DNA from: Spinacia oleracea
Taxonomy: Eukaryota > Streptophyta > Magnoliopsida > Caryophyllales > Amaranthaceae
Reading direction: 5' to 3'
DNA: 64,000 nucleotides
Assembly: GCF_020520425.1 (NCBI RefSeq)
Contig: NC_079488.1
Coordinates: 89,137,285-89,201,284 of the forward strand
In this document: positions 48,197 through 60,384 of the stretch, piece by piece
Layout of the letters: each line of letters opens with the position of its first letter
Numbering within the stretch: the first letter of the stretch is position 1
The notes under the pieces: generated by a model
Seen by the model: the letters and a program-made list of their open reading frames with translations, nothing else
Databases searched by the model: none
Told to the model about the DNA's origin: nothing
Position numbers and translations under genes: made by a program

Positions 48197-48262
48197 ATCC
48201 CCGGGATTTGCAAGTATTGCTCTTCCACAATACTCTTCTGCTTTTGCATAATCGCCTTTTAC
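48197..48262 (-). pseudogene. Captured exon of a TPR protein (first part)
   Basis: After a CAG acceptor at 48265-48263 the minus strand encodes VKGDYAKAEEYCGRAILANP then GD, and ends at a stop. The GDYAKAEEYCGRAILANPGD motif is typical of the same plant TPR-like family. About 14 residues expected between this and the next exon are missing, so the gene was shortened during or after capture. Confidence 0.75.
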
Positions 48263-49115
48263 CTGTTTCCAATCGCAATTTCACACATCATAAATCAGAA
48301 ACACAACTAACCATAAGTAAAGCAGAAAATTTTGGTATATTACAAACACGATCAAAATCTCGAATTAGACACAGTAATAAACAGGCTATTAGAAAGGATC
48401 TCTATGATTTTACTACTCAACCCACCAAATTATCACATTTCTGAGACGGTCTCACAATAACTTAAAAGCAGTAATAGATCGACTATTAAATCGGATCTTC
48501 ATGATTTTTCTCGGCCCACCAAATTACCACATTTCTGGAAAATGTAGGCAATAGTTGATATAAAAAAAGATACGGAGTAGTTAAAACTCAAAAAAAAGAT
48601 GGGAAAACTGTACAAAATATGCTCTTTACTAATGGCTGCCCTCTTTCTTGCTTCTGCATCTGTTCAGTTTAATGACTCGGGTATTACTATTACCACTTGT
48701 ACGTTATCAGCTTAAACACAATCATTTCGATGAAAAAGTATTAAAATTTTTCATGAATTTTTAGAATGCATGAAAGCCAACATTAAGAAAAAAAATATAG
48801 GGCTTTACTTTCTCCTAATGTTTTACTTGGTTAAACAACACCATGTCTATGCCATGTGAGAAAGCTCGAGCGAACAATCTAATGCATTATGCTAATTGAT
48901 ATTGAGTATTGATTTCGAAGTTGTAGTTATGACGAATAATCAACATTATCAAATAAAAAATACGGGATTAAAAACACAAACACAAACACAAAAGAAAATA
49001 AAGGGTGACACACAATTATCACCGACTTTCAAAAATCCAAAATATGCCTCCGAATTTCCTCAACTTTACCCCATCCACAATTCAAAGGCTCAATTCACCC
49101 AAAAAAAAAAACAAT

Positions 49116-49232
49116 TCAAAGGCTTAGATAAACCCCAGAAATTCGAGGATCGTAAGCTGCCTTTACAAAATTCTCACGTAACTGAGGCATAGACAATGTT
49201 TGTGAAAACCGAGTTTTCAACTGACCAGAAAC
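49116..49232 (-). pseudogene. Captured exon fragment of a chloroplast protease IV (SPPA-like)
   Basis: After a CAG acceptor (49235-49233) the minus strand encodes VSGQLKTRFSQTLSMPQLRE followed by NFVKAAYDPRISGVYL, then leaves the family and stops. In plant SPPA the motif 'LxxNFVKAAYDPRIxGxYLxI' precedes the first protease domain. Only this exon is present, so no protease can be made. Confidence 0.75.
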
Positions 49233-49297
49233 CTGAACTCCAAATAACATACACAAAAATCATAAGAGATAAATAATTAAAGTAATTAGTAAATTAC

Positions 49298-49366
49298 CCT
49301 TTTTTCCTTGCCGAAATCCTTAGAAACATTGGGAATTGATGCATTGATGATTGAATCGGACACCAT
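49298..49366 (-). pseudogene. Candidate captured first exon
   Basis: An ATG at 49366 opens 23 codons (MVSDSIINASIPNVSKDFGK...) that end at a GTAATT donor at 49297. It lies upstream of the SPPA-like piece but does not look like an SPPA transit peptide, so it may come from a third gene. Confidence 0.4.
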
Positions 49367-49995
49367 GATTGAAGATAAACCTTAAATTTGATTGAAACTC
49401 GTGCTCGTAGCTCGATCGGAGGTGACGAGTGTGGTTTAAAAACCCTAATATTCCAGAAACATCTCGATTGAAATTAAAAACCCTAATATTCCAGAAACAC
49501 CCAAAAATTGAAAAATAAACCAAAAGCAAAAATTAAACGCAATTAAACGCAAAAATTAAATTGAATGATTTACCTAAGAGAGAGGGATGTAGCGTGATTC
49601 TGAACTCCATTTCTTCCCCATTTCTTCCCCATATAATAGGGATAATTTTCCGATATTTGGAACCCACCATTCACCAATTAGATCTCGATTTTTTATTTTT
49701 TTACGGATTTTTTCGAGCATGTTGATGTTGCAGGAGATGAATAAGATCGAAGGAGAGGATCTGATGGGGGAGAGAGAAGAAAACGAACGGGAGGGAGTAG
49801 AGAGAAGAAAACTGGAGGGAGAGCAAAGGGTTTGTGTTGCAGGGAGGGAGGTGAGAGAAGAATACGGGAGGGGAGAGCGAAGGCCGAAGGGTTTGTGTTG
49901 CAGTTGAGTGCGAAGGGTATATTAGACTTTTTGCTTGGGGACACAAAAAGTTAAGTTACGAAAAAGATCTCAGGAGCTGGCTTATATAATAGAGA

Positions 49996-51058
49996 TTAAC
50001 CTCTCCTGATAGATTCCATTCATTTATTGATAAGTGTATTTAATGCTTATTTGCAGCCTTAAGGGTTGTAATTATCATTTGCTTATATCTTACTCCGCAA
50101 TAGAAAAATAAGTGTAATGTGAGATAGCGGTTTAATTTTTTTAAATTGAATGTGAGAGGATATAGGGCCATAACTTTTGGTATTGGCCATTAGGAACAAA
50201 GAGGTAATTAACTATTAATGGGTCCATATAATAAAAGAAGTATGCCAATTAAATTGAGACAGAATAAAGTTTTCGAATTGAGACGATTAATTAAATTGAG
50301 ATGAAAAGTTTTCGAATTGAGACGATTAATTGGAATGAGGGAGTACAAAAAATGTTTTCGATACTAATTAAAATTTAGCCATTTTTTTTAGGTACGGAAA
50401 GCTATATTGGAAAAAAAAACATGAGTTAAACTAAACAGATCGTGGATACAATTATGATTTAAAGGTAATTTAAGGGCATTTTTTTGATTGAGTTTGAACT
50501 CAAACTTGAAATGCAAACGAGCATGTTTGTGAACAAACCAAACTCTTTATAAACCACGTTGGAATAAGAATTTATAAAACTCGTTCAAGCCCAAGTTAGG
50601 TTGAATATTAATAACTTTTATCAAGATTAGCTAGAACAGAACACAACCCAAGTCCATCAAACTCGTTTGTAGGCCCTCGGACACATGTAAATTTGGTGGA
50701 GTACATTAATTTTCTGAATACATGTTCTTAGGCGAGATGATGAATCGAGAAATTACAGTATTTTGAGGTGTGGCGCGCGTTTGTCTGCGGTACAAATCTA
50801 CAAATTTTTGACTTAATGGGAGAACTGAGAAGGCATATATAGTTGATATTATATATATGGGGGGCATTATGATTTATGGCCAACTGAATTTCCTGCAAAT
50901 CCCAGAAATTAAGGGTCAACATACATTGAAAATACACAAACAACAAATTAAAGAATGCTGAAATTTAATTTTGTTGCAAATGAGCAATAAGGACTGAAAA
51001 ACATACCTTTAGCTTGGTGATAATAACATGCATGAGATCTCAGGTCGTCCTCCAAATC
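49996..51058. other. Intergenic region, copy B, right part
   Basis: Homologous to 20711-21701 and 22154-22226 of copy A, without the 452 bp Helitron (empty site 50980/50981). Contains the 'gacgattaat' repeats that precede GGAATGAGGGAG at about 50333-50343. No gene. Confidence 0.65.
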
Positions 51059-51216
51059 CTAATTTACCAACTTAAACGGTCGCATCATGACATTATCCTC
51101 ATGATCTAGTATCTACAAGTGCATATATCAACAACAAGCTAGTTTAATTAATTTAACAAGTTATTTCATAAGTGTACACCAAAAAAGTTATAGATCGATT
51201 TTAAACGTTTCTTATA

Positions 51217-51474
51217 CCTCCTCCGTTCATTTTTACTTGCAACGTTGATCACTTTCACGCATTCCAATGCACAACTTTGATCATTATTATCTTAAATTCT
51301 TTTTAAGCAAAAAATATAAAATTTAATATTTTGAAAATACACATTAAAACGAATCTAACAAGATCTCACATGACTATGTTTTATCTTACGTATAAATCAC
51401 CAAAAATTGTCAAAGTAGAATATGTGAATAGTGTAAAAATCTCAAACGTTGCAAGTATTAAAAATCGGAGGAAG
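51217..51474. mobile_element. Stowaway-like MITE, 258 bp, LPR-B intron 4 (copy B only)
   Basis: Left CCTCCTCCGTTCATTTTTAC and right inverse (AAAAATCGGAGGAAG), TA at 51215-51216 and 51475-51476. The terminal inverted repeat extends to 'acttgcaacgtt'. Different family from the copy-A MITE in the same intron. Confidence 0.8.
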
Positions 51475-52158
51475 TATAAGAGAGGTGTAAGAGTAATCGA
51501 GTAACTGAGTTGAGTATACTTACGTGGCAATGGTAGACATAACCAGGGTCCTTAGTAGCATCAAAAGGGTAGGAAGCGTTGGTATGAATGTAAGAGAATC
51601 TCACATATATCTTTGTTGCATAATCTGGCCACATTTTGAACACATTCTTCCACCCTCTTTCATGCTTTGTTACATCTAATTTTTTACCCCGTGCATGTTT
51701 GTGTACATTACACCTCTCTGCGTTGTTTTTGTTGGCCATACAATCCTTAAACTTATCAAAATCCAGCAATTTTGTTTGCTCCAATACCTTAAACAATCCT
51801 AGATGTACATGAAGCGGGTGATTATCCTCTGTTAGATTAATCACATACCATATCTCACTGGACCCCACCTTAGGGAACTCGGTTACTGGAGCGTCGAATG
51901 ATAGTCCGTTTATAAACAAATGGGTGGGTTCGTTGGATGGACTTGTGTACTCGTACATGGAAATGTAACGAGTCCGTGAAGCAGTGGATAAGTTTGGTGA
52001 TGAATATTTTATTAGCCATTTTGGTATATGGGCCGGGTCATCCACACGTTGTTTCTTTATTATGAACTTCATCACCTTGCTGTTTGCATCATTTACCGGG
52101 TCCCCTGCGTTAAGGAAACACAATTCATGTTATCATGTAGCCCTTTTTTTATTACACA

Positions 52159-53081
52159 CTAGTATTGCATGCACGCGATTCGTGCGGTATTTAAAAACTA
52201 AAAAAATATTGTACTCCATTAGTGTTATATTACATTTAATCGCCTAAAAAAATGTTCATAAAGTTCATACTCCCTCCGTATTTATTTGAGAGATACACTT
52301 GGTCGGACACGAGTATTAAGAAAAACAATTGAATGAAATAAAGTAATAAAACAAGTGTGGTTGGGTAAATATTTTAATCACAAATTCTTATTTACAAGAG
52401 TTGTACAATAAATATTGTACACTAGAGTAAAAGTTAAATCAAAATGCTTAAAAGTCAAGCTTATATATGTAAAAGTCATCTATTTTCTAGTGATTTTTTT
52501 TTTCATTTTAATAAAACTTATTTATTTAAAATCACTAATAATGTATAAAATTAATCATATAACCCTTTAAAATGTTTATCTATCAACTTTTTTTTACTAA
52601 TATAAAAGTTAATCAAAACTAAGTTAAAGTTACAAGAAAATGAGTAAAAGTTATATTGGTGTACAATAAATTTATTGTGCACCTTGTGCGCACAAGACCT
52701 TTTGTATTTTAATAAGTAAAACAAGTGGAGATCATGTCATTTTAGGAGATGGGGGGTGGGGGTGGGGTGTAAATAGATTATTTAATTAGATGGTGGGATT
52801 GTCAAGTTACTAAAAATGTCAAGTGTATCTTTTAAATAAATACGGCCGGAAAAGACAAGTGTATCCCTTAAATAAATACAGAGGGAGTATATAACAAACT
52901 TTGACATGTTTCTATTAAAAATCTCTATTACATACGGGAAAATTGGAGATTTATTGTAGTCAAATCAGGTTTATAAGTGAGAAAAACTGAAAATTATATA
53001 GGGTATTTTAGTCTTTTAAGTTGGGACACCAAAAGCGTGATTACGATATTAACCCTCCTCTATTCCCTTATGAAATAGAGA
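52159..53081 (-). mobile_element. Nested Helitron, Stowaway and Mutator MITE in LPR-B intron 3
   Basis: Copy-B counterpart of 23388-24299 with both Helitron ends preserved: the minus strand starts TCTCTATTTCATAAGGGAAT and ends ...ATGCAATACTAG. Inside lie the Stowaway element 52270-52887 and, within that, the Mutator-type MITE 52379-52704 with 9 bp duplications. Confidence 0.8.
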
Positions 53082-54732
53082 TTACGGAGTATTTTTCAAC
53101 CTAACCCTTAGTGTTATTCAATTCAACTATTGAAGCTAAATAGTCAGTAATGCTTTTCCAGCAGTAACCTAGCTTCCCAAATGGTCCCATGCATTAAGCC
53201 ATTTCTTATTGACCCGGACACTACATCTTGTTTGTTGCGTGCATGCCACTTGGCAATACACTATGTTTAACCAACCACATAATTATCCATTTTCCTTTGC
53301 TTTTGTGTGTACGTTCAAACCAGGCATTATAGTAGGATGTAATCAATCATGCAAAAGTTTTCAAGCTAACTAGCCAGGCCACCACGCCCCTTTAGTATAT
53401 TTTAGGAAAACTGGGAAATAGAATGTGTGACACAGTAGTTAATTAAGCACTTGGTTATCTTAGCTTCTTATCAAAAACAAATTAAATGTTAGGTAAATTA
53501 TGATTAATTAGCTAGCAAAACAAATTAGTCCACTAAGCAACTAATTTAGTTTCCCATTAAGTTATAATTCTGTCATATGGATACCACATGAAACAGGCAA
53601 AAGTAGAACATGGCAATGTCCACTTTGTAGAACATTAGATTAATCAATGAAGAATTAAGATGGTGGAAAACAAGAAAGAAAAGCATGAAACATGATTATT
53701 ACCTGATGGAAAAGGATAAACAACATCATTAGCAAGCACAGCAGAGTTGGATTTAGATTTCGAAAAGTCGATAATCACGTCCGATATCTCAGAGGGAGCC
53801 ACCAATGTGGATTTACTCAATGTGGGTCGATCCAGATAAGCTGAATCGGATCCTATATGAATGAATGAAAGCCCATTGCTTAGGTAGAATCTGAAAAATC
53901 GAGCGTTACTAGTGTTAATAATTCGAAACCGGTATTTCCGACGTTGAACCACCATGTATGGCCATGCCTTCCCGTTTACTACTATCACATTCCCGAAATA
54001 TTCTGGTTGCCATTCCGGGTGTATGTTTGGGTTGTTTCCTGAATACAAAATAAATTATTCAACCTTGCGTTACAATTAACGTATCTTAATCACAAATCTC
54101 ACTTTTTATTGGTATTCATGCAAATGTAAGGTCCATCAATTTTCTGTTAGAACTTAATAATAGTATAATAAAATTAGCGTCATGCTTTACATATCATATG
54201 CTAAAGGTGACAAAGAGGAATTTGATATTTACGTAGTAAAATCACTGAAAAGGAGGAAATAATATTTGAATGATCTTGCCTTAAAACGTTCTTTGTATTC
54301 ACAATAATTGTAGAGAACAAGTTAGGTGAAATACTGAAATCCCTTGGTTAGGAAAGCTACCAAATTCGAATTGACCGTTATCTAATAAAAACCAATTGTG
54401 CATGATATGCATGTATAAAATTAGTAAAATCATCTCTTGGATTTCTCTTCGCTCGTACAAAAGCATACCTTCAGAAAATGTTGACAAAATGTAAAGAGAG
54501 AAAAAATATTAATTGCTTAGGCGAGTGAGTAGGCCTACTATTGAAAAAATGAGATAAAAACGGTCATTTGGAACTGATAAATATGGGACATTTAATATTT
54601 GATCGTGACAATTAAGGGTGCGGTGTTTTATTCACCTGATTTTCATTTATTTTTCTGAAATTATCTTTACCGAACTTTACTGAACTGATCTAAATTTATT
54701 TTAGTTATAAATTATACTTAATCAACCCTTTT

Positions 54733-54867
<135 letters not shown>

Positions 54868-56285
54868 GTGATGAATTAATTGTACTTACCAGTGCTATTC
54901 ATGAAAAGAGATCCATTCCTGTAGAAATCCCTATCACAAACAACCATAACCTTATCAAAACTGTCACCGGAAGGCAATTTAAGAGCATCCTCAACTTGTG
55001 GTTATCGAATAATATAAGAACCAATCAATCCAGCCAAAAGATTAGCCCTAGTCAACCCCATTGCATGATCATGGTACCACATGTTTCCTGGTTGTTGTTG
55101 ATTATGATAATGGTATGTTTTCTTACTCCAACGAGCTCCTCTATCTTTAAAACCATTAGTAAACCAAGCATGTCCATGACCATCACTTTCAGGCTCGACT
55201 ATCCCACTGTGAAGGTGCACCACCGTGGGGACCCCGTCTTGACCCCGTGGGATCGCCGTAGGTATGGTTGGGTCCCACGGAAGGATGTGCTTCTTAGGAA
55301 GATTATTTTCCCATCTTATGTAGGTGTCTACACCATTTAGTGCCTCAATTGTTGGCCCTGGAACTGTTGCCTTCTTCTTTGATGTACCATAGGCAAATAC
55401 CGGTGTTGCTGGAAGGTCTCTATGAAATTTCTATAATCATGCAACAATATTGAGAATTAGGATTTCACAATACATCATACATCATACATGTAACATGTGT
55501 GCGTAATTTTCTACTTGCATGTGTAACAATTTCACATTGTGCTTAATTTTTTCTATGCATAAGTCACAATAAACTTTGATTAATAGCGGACTAATATCTA
55601 TGGTTCCGCCGTCCGGGTCAATTATTAATTTTTTTTTACATGAATATTACCATTTTTAAATTTTAGACTGTCCCATATACTTTTACCTCCGTCTTAATTT
55701 AGGATACGTTTGGTTTGATGATATAAGTCACAACTGTGACAATAAAATATTGTCTCTGGATGATGTGTCACTCATTATTATTTATTAGTGGCACATAAGA
55801 ATTTGAGTCATCAATTTTTTTTTTTTTTGACATGAGAATCAAATTATTTTTACTATGACAAATATATTATAGGAATGTGAATAATATAGGAAATCAAAAT
55901 AAAGGAAATAAATTTAAAATAATGTCATGATAAATATATGTTTCCTTTTATCTTGGATATCAATAGTAATTAAAAAATAAATTAATCTAATAGTATAACT
56001 ATTATAATAATAAAAAAGAGGCAATAATAATTTATAACTACTCCGTATTGTTTATTATGAATGAGTTGAGTGAGTGTGCATGTTTTTTTTAAAATAATAA
56101 TATGTGAGTGTTTATTTTTTAAATAGTTCCTTAATTTACAAGTTATTCAAAAAATTTAAAGAATAAAATAAATAATATATTGCAAGTAAGGATAAAAAGA
56201 TTCTAATGATATTGTATTTATGATAAAAAAATCTTTAGTTTTCAATTTTGATAATTTTCAGAGTGAGTGTGCGTGCTTTTTTTTA

Positions 56286-56387
<102 letters not shown>

Positions 56388-56780
56388 CTAAGGAGGCATA
56401 TTTACTAAGCTATTAGAGCGCCACGTAGGAAATCTAATAGTTTCGGCCAATGAAAAAAATCGAGTGTCACGTAGATAATTAATTAGGTACCAAGTAGATA
56501 TTTTAATTAATTAATTACTAATATATTCAACTCCATCCAAAATCAAACACTCTAATAATTAAAAAGAAAATCTAAATTAAAATTCATCCAAAATCAGACA
56601 CTAATCTAAAAAATATTCAATCCAAAATCAAACATTAATCAAATATTAAAGCGCCACGTAGGAAATATAAATGGTTCCGGCCAATAAAAAATAAGATTTC
56701 GAAATTATTTTTGAATTAAAAAAGTTGAATGCCACGTAGATAAATAATTAGGTGTCACGTATATTTTCTTTTAAAAATAA

Positions 56781-56886
<106 letters not shown>

Positions 56887-57551
56887 GAGACATATTTGCC
56901 GAATTATTAGAGCGCCACGTAGGATATCTTATTGTTTCGGCCAATGATAAACAAGATTTCTAATTTATTTTTAATAAAAAAATCGAGTGCCACGTAGATA
57001 ATTAATTAGGTGCCACATAGATATTTTAATTAATTAATGATTAATATTGTGCATATACAATTTCATCCAAAATCAAACACTCTAATAATTAAAAAAATAA
57101 ATTAAAATGAAATTCAATCCAAATCAAAAACTAATATAACCTAATATATAAATATAGCAGTTGGTATACATATGAGTTTTATTTTAAACTAACAATCTAA
57201 TAGAATCAGTGCATCGCACGCGCTAAAATCTAGTTACTAATATTACGCATATACAACTTCATCCAAAACCAAACATTTTAATAGTTAAAAAATAAATCTA
57301 AACCGAAATTCAATCCAAAATAAAAAAAACCTAATCTAATCTAATATATAAAATATAGCGGTTGCTATATATAGGATTTTTATTTTAACTTAACAATTTA
57401 ATATAATTTGTGCATTACACAGGCTAAAATCTAGTAATAATAATATGTGATTGTTTTTTTTTTTAATTCCTTAATTTACAAGTTATTCAAAATTTTAAAG
57501 AATAAAATAAAAATAATATTTTGCTAAATAAGGATATAAATATTGCCTACC

Positions 57552-57594
<43 letters not shown>

Positions 57595-58934
57595 TAATGA
57601 TATTGTATTTATGTTAAAAAATCTTTAGTTTGCAATTGTAATATGTGATACATCACACAAATAATTTGTCGCAAGTTGCGAACTTTATCATTTTGTAAAA
57701 TGGTTTCCTTTTATTTGTAATGAAACATTTTTCACCCTTGAGAGATCGAGTTATTGGAAAATTATTTTGTACCCCTCGTCATATAATACCAAACAATGAA
57801 AAATGATTGAAACACACCTAATCAAATACAGTACTTTATAAAGATATAATACTATTTATGATGAAGTAATTCGATCTCTTTTCCCACTGCACAAAATTTT
57901 CAAAGTTAAAGTCGTTAATAATTTTGTATAGTGAGCAACATGTTTACGAATGTGAAACTTTGATCTTTGGCAGACAATGTGACACTGTCGTCTTCTGCAT
58001 GGTCCGCAAGGACTTTTTAGTTTTCACAAACTTGCCTTGTATTTTCAAAGATATTACTCCTATCATCAAGTCTAGCTTTAATTAGTGGGACACATTTTGT
58101 TTTATTTGTTTGTAATCCGATCAACTATGATATCTACGATTCTACTACTACTTACTAACATGAGTAATATTTTTTCATCCAATTAAAAGTATATGTCAAT
58201 TTTGTACCAATTATATTTGGGAAGAACTCTTAACAAATATATAATCGATATGACCAAGAAATGAAACAATTAATTCCCTCATAAACAAAATACTGTACAC
58301 TTTATCATTTTAGCTAAAGGACATAATAAATTGATAAAATGAACAAAACCAATCACTGACTACTAGAGTTCAAATAACAAGGGAAAGCCCGTGAGCACTT
58401 AATTACATCCATGTTGATAATAACCATCAAATTATGAAATACGAAAATGATCATCACCCTATGAAATATATCTTAAAGCGCCAATCACTTTTTGACACCT
58501 GCTTACAATCATTCTTAGAATTTCTAAAACTGCCCATTCTTTTCAATTTCGATTCCTTGTGCCTTTATTTTTTTGAAAATCATGAGTATAATTTATTCAA
58601 CGAATTCTGATTCACTAGAAACAGGGGAGGCCGAAAGAACAGGAACAAATAAACAACTTAACATTTTAGTTTAATTAATATCCCAAAATTAGAATTTTAT
58701 TTAAAGAAAAAGAAGCAGAAGAGATGAAGAACTAACCCAATTCTTTTGGAACATGCCAATTTTCAAATAAGTCGGAACAGCTTTTCCACCAACAACTTTA
58801 TACCCATATAATTTGGGTATATCAGGAAGTTCATCAACAAACATCTTCAGTTTGTTCCAACTTATTAAATTCTGGGAATTAACCCCTGTTCCAAATGTTC
58901 CCAAAATTAGCACCACAATCGCAACGTTAATCAT

Positions 58935-59410
58935 TTTTTACTTCTAGAGAGAGAAAAATGTTTCACGGAAAATATGGTGATGAAATTTGAGTGATTTGGG
59001 AGAGAATTAGAATATAAAGGCAGTGGAGAGGAGAGAAATACACACAGTGACAGAGAATTAGGATCTTTTTATTTTAAAGAAAACGCCAATATTTTTGGTA
59101 AATAAGGCTGCTGTGGACACTCATACAGCCATGCATTATAATTCTTGTCTACTTTCTTTAGTCCGTCTGCCTACCTTTTTATACACTGATTTTTCTATCA
59201 TTTTGTTGTTGAGTTATTATTTTTGCATCTTCATTATAAAAGTCAATTACTCAGAGAGTCAGAGGAGAAATCTTAGTTAACACCGTTATTACTTAGTTCT
59301 ACAAGATACGCCCTTGAGCCTAACTAAGGGTCCTAAGGTCTAAAGATCCAAGGCTCAGCCTCAAGCCCATGAAATATAATATTGGTTCATCACCTAATGT
59401 CTACAAACGA
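58935..59410 (-). promoter_or_regulatory. 5' flank and probable promoter of LPR-B
   Basis: Almost identical to the copy-A flank. The TATA-like TATATT is at about 59011-59017 on the minus strand, with the same CT-rich leader. No copy-specific promoter loss is seen, so LPR-B may still be transcribed. Confidence 0.5.
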
Positions 59411-60384
59411 TTTTTTTTTTTTTTAAAAAAAAAAAGAAAAATGAAAGATACAATAAAAGTTAGGATAGTTAATTTCCTAACTGACTATATCCTAACTTAT
59501 CTAAAGATATAAAATAAGAAAATTTACTTTCTATGTATGGGTCAATTTCCTGGTGTGACTGTATGCAATGACCTAAGGTGGCAACATAGTCAGCTGCGTA
59601 ATTCGCTTCCCTATAAATGTGGTGAGAACAAATTTTATCGAAATTATTGAGTAGTTGTTTGACATCATTTATTAATACATGTATCTTCCACGGGCATTGA
59701 GTTTGTCCATGCAAAATATTTATGATTAATAAATTATCATCCTCAATGAAAATATGTCGTATATTTTTTTCGATGGCTAATAGAAGACCATTACGAAGAG
59801 CTATTGCTTCAGCAAGAAGTGGAGAGGAGGTTCCAAGATTGTAAGTTCGACTAACAACATTATTTCCTAGGTGGTCTCTAAGTACTACACCAGCTGTTCC
59901 AGAGTTGTTACGAACTGATCCATCAAAGTTAATTTTCACAATACCAGGGGCTGGAGGTGTCCAAGCAACTCGCGTGGTACATGGAAACTTTGAGAGAGAT
60001 TTATTATTCATATTAACATCCAATGTAATCAAGGTACGCGTACACATATTCCATTCCGTAAAGATTCTAAAAGCTCTATTGTATATTCCCGCCAAAGAGA
60101 CAGGAGATTGTCTAAAAATGTGAGCATTACGTGTTTTACAAATACTCCAAATAGAAGTTATGATCTTTTTAGCTGGTAAGGTTACATTGTTACGGAGTTC
60201 ACGGAAAAGAGTAAGAACACAAGATCTAGGATCGAAGATGGGTACCAAGCCAACGAATTGAGGCGTTTGCATCCCAATAATCTCTAACAACAGGACAATA
60301 CAAACATAAATGGTCTTGCGTTTATGTAGAATTAGCACAGAACGGGCAACTATTATGAATATTTATATAACGGTAGGATAAATT
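59411..60384 (-). mobile_element. 3' part of a second LINE, with RNase H domain
   Basis: A minus-strand frame of 289 codons (59469-60338) encodes an RVT_3-type RNase H: KINFDGSVRNNSGTAGVVLR (D139), LLAEAIALRNG (E177), IEDDNLLI (D200/201) and YREANYAADYVA (D250). This is the full catalytic set. Upstream, in another frame, CPFCAN and a later H..C remain from the zinc-binding RVT segment, followed by a stop, so the element is broken. The A-rich tail shows as T-runs at 59411-59424. The tail is also present at 30190-30303. The Copia-like LTR element interrupts it at 60384/60385. Confidence 0.8.

Larger units (their letters stand above)
46634..49995 (-). mobile_element. Gene-capturing Helitron, 3362 bp (copy B only)
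   Basis: On the minus strand it starts TCTCTATTATATAAGCCAGC at 49995 after host A. It ends at 46634 with a hairpin (TGCACG-catca-CGTGCA), then TATAAGACTAG, followed by host T. Copy A is uninterrupted at 20710/20711, fixing both borders. No Rep/helicase ORF, so it is non-autonomous. It carries exons from at least two host genes, all in the Helitron's own orientation: an SPPA-like protease (49116-49232), a TPR protein (48197-48262 and 48094-48171), a possible start exon (49298-49366) and another candidate exon (about 46970-47061). Confidence 0.93.

Noticed and set aside
49719-49907. Glu/Arg-rich ORF with overlapping minus ORFs
   Set aside because: Purine-rich low-complexity sequence near the Helitron 5' end; no conserved motif.
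59469-60338. 289-codon RNase H ORF as a possible host gene
   Set aside because: Domain order, remnant zinc-binding RVT motif upstream and the A-rich tail fit the 3' end of a LINE better.
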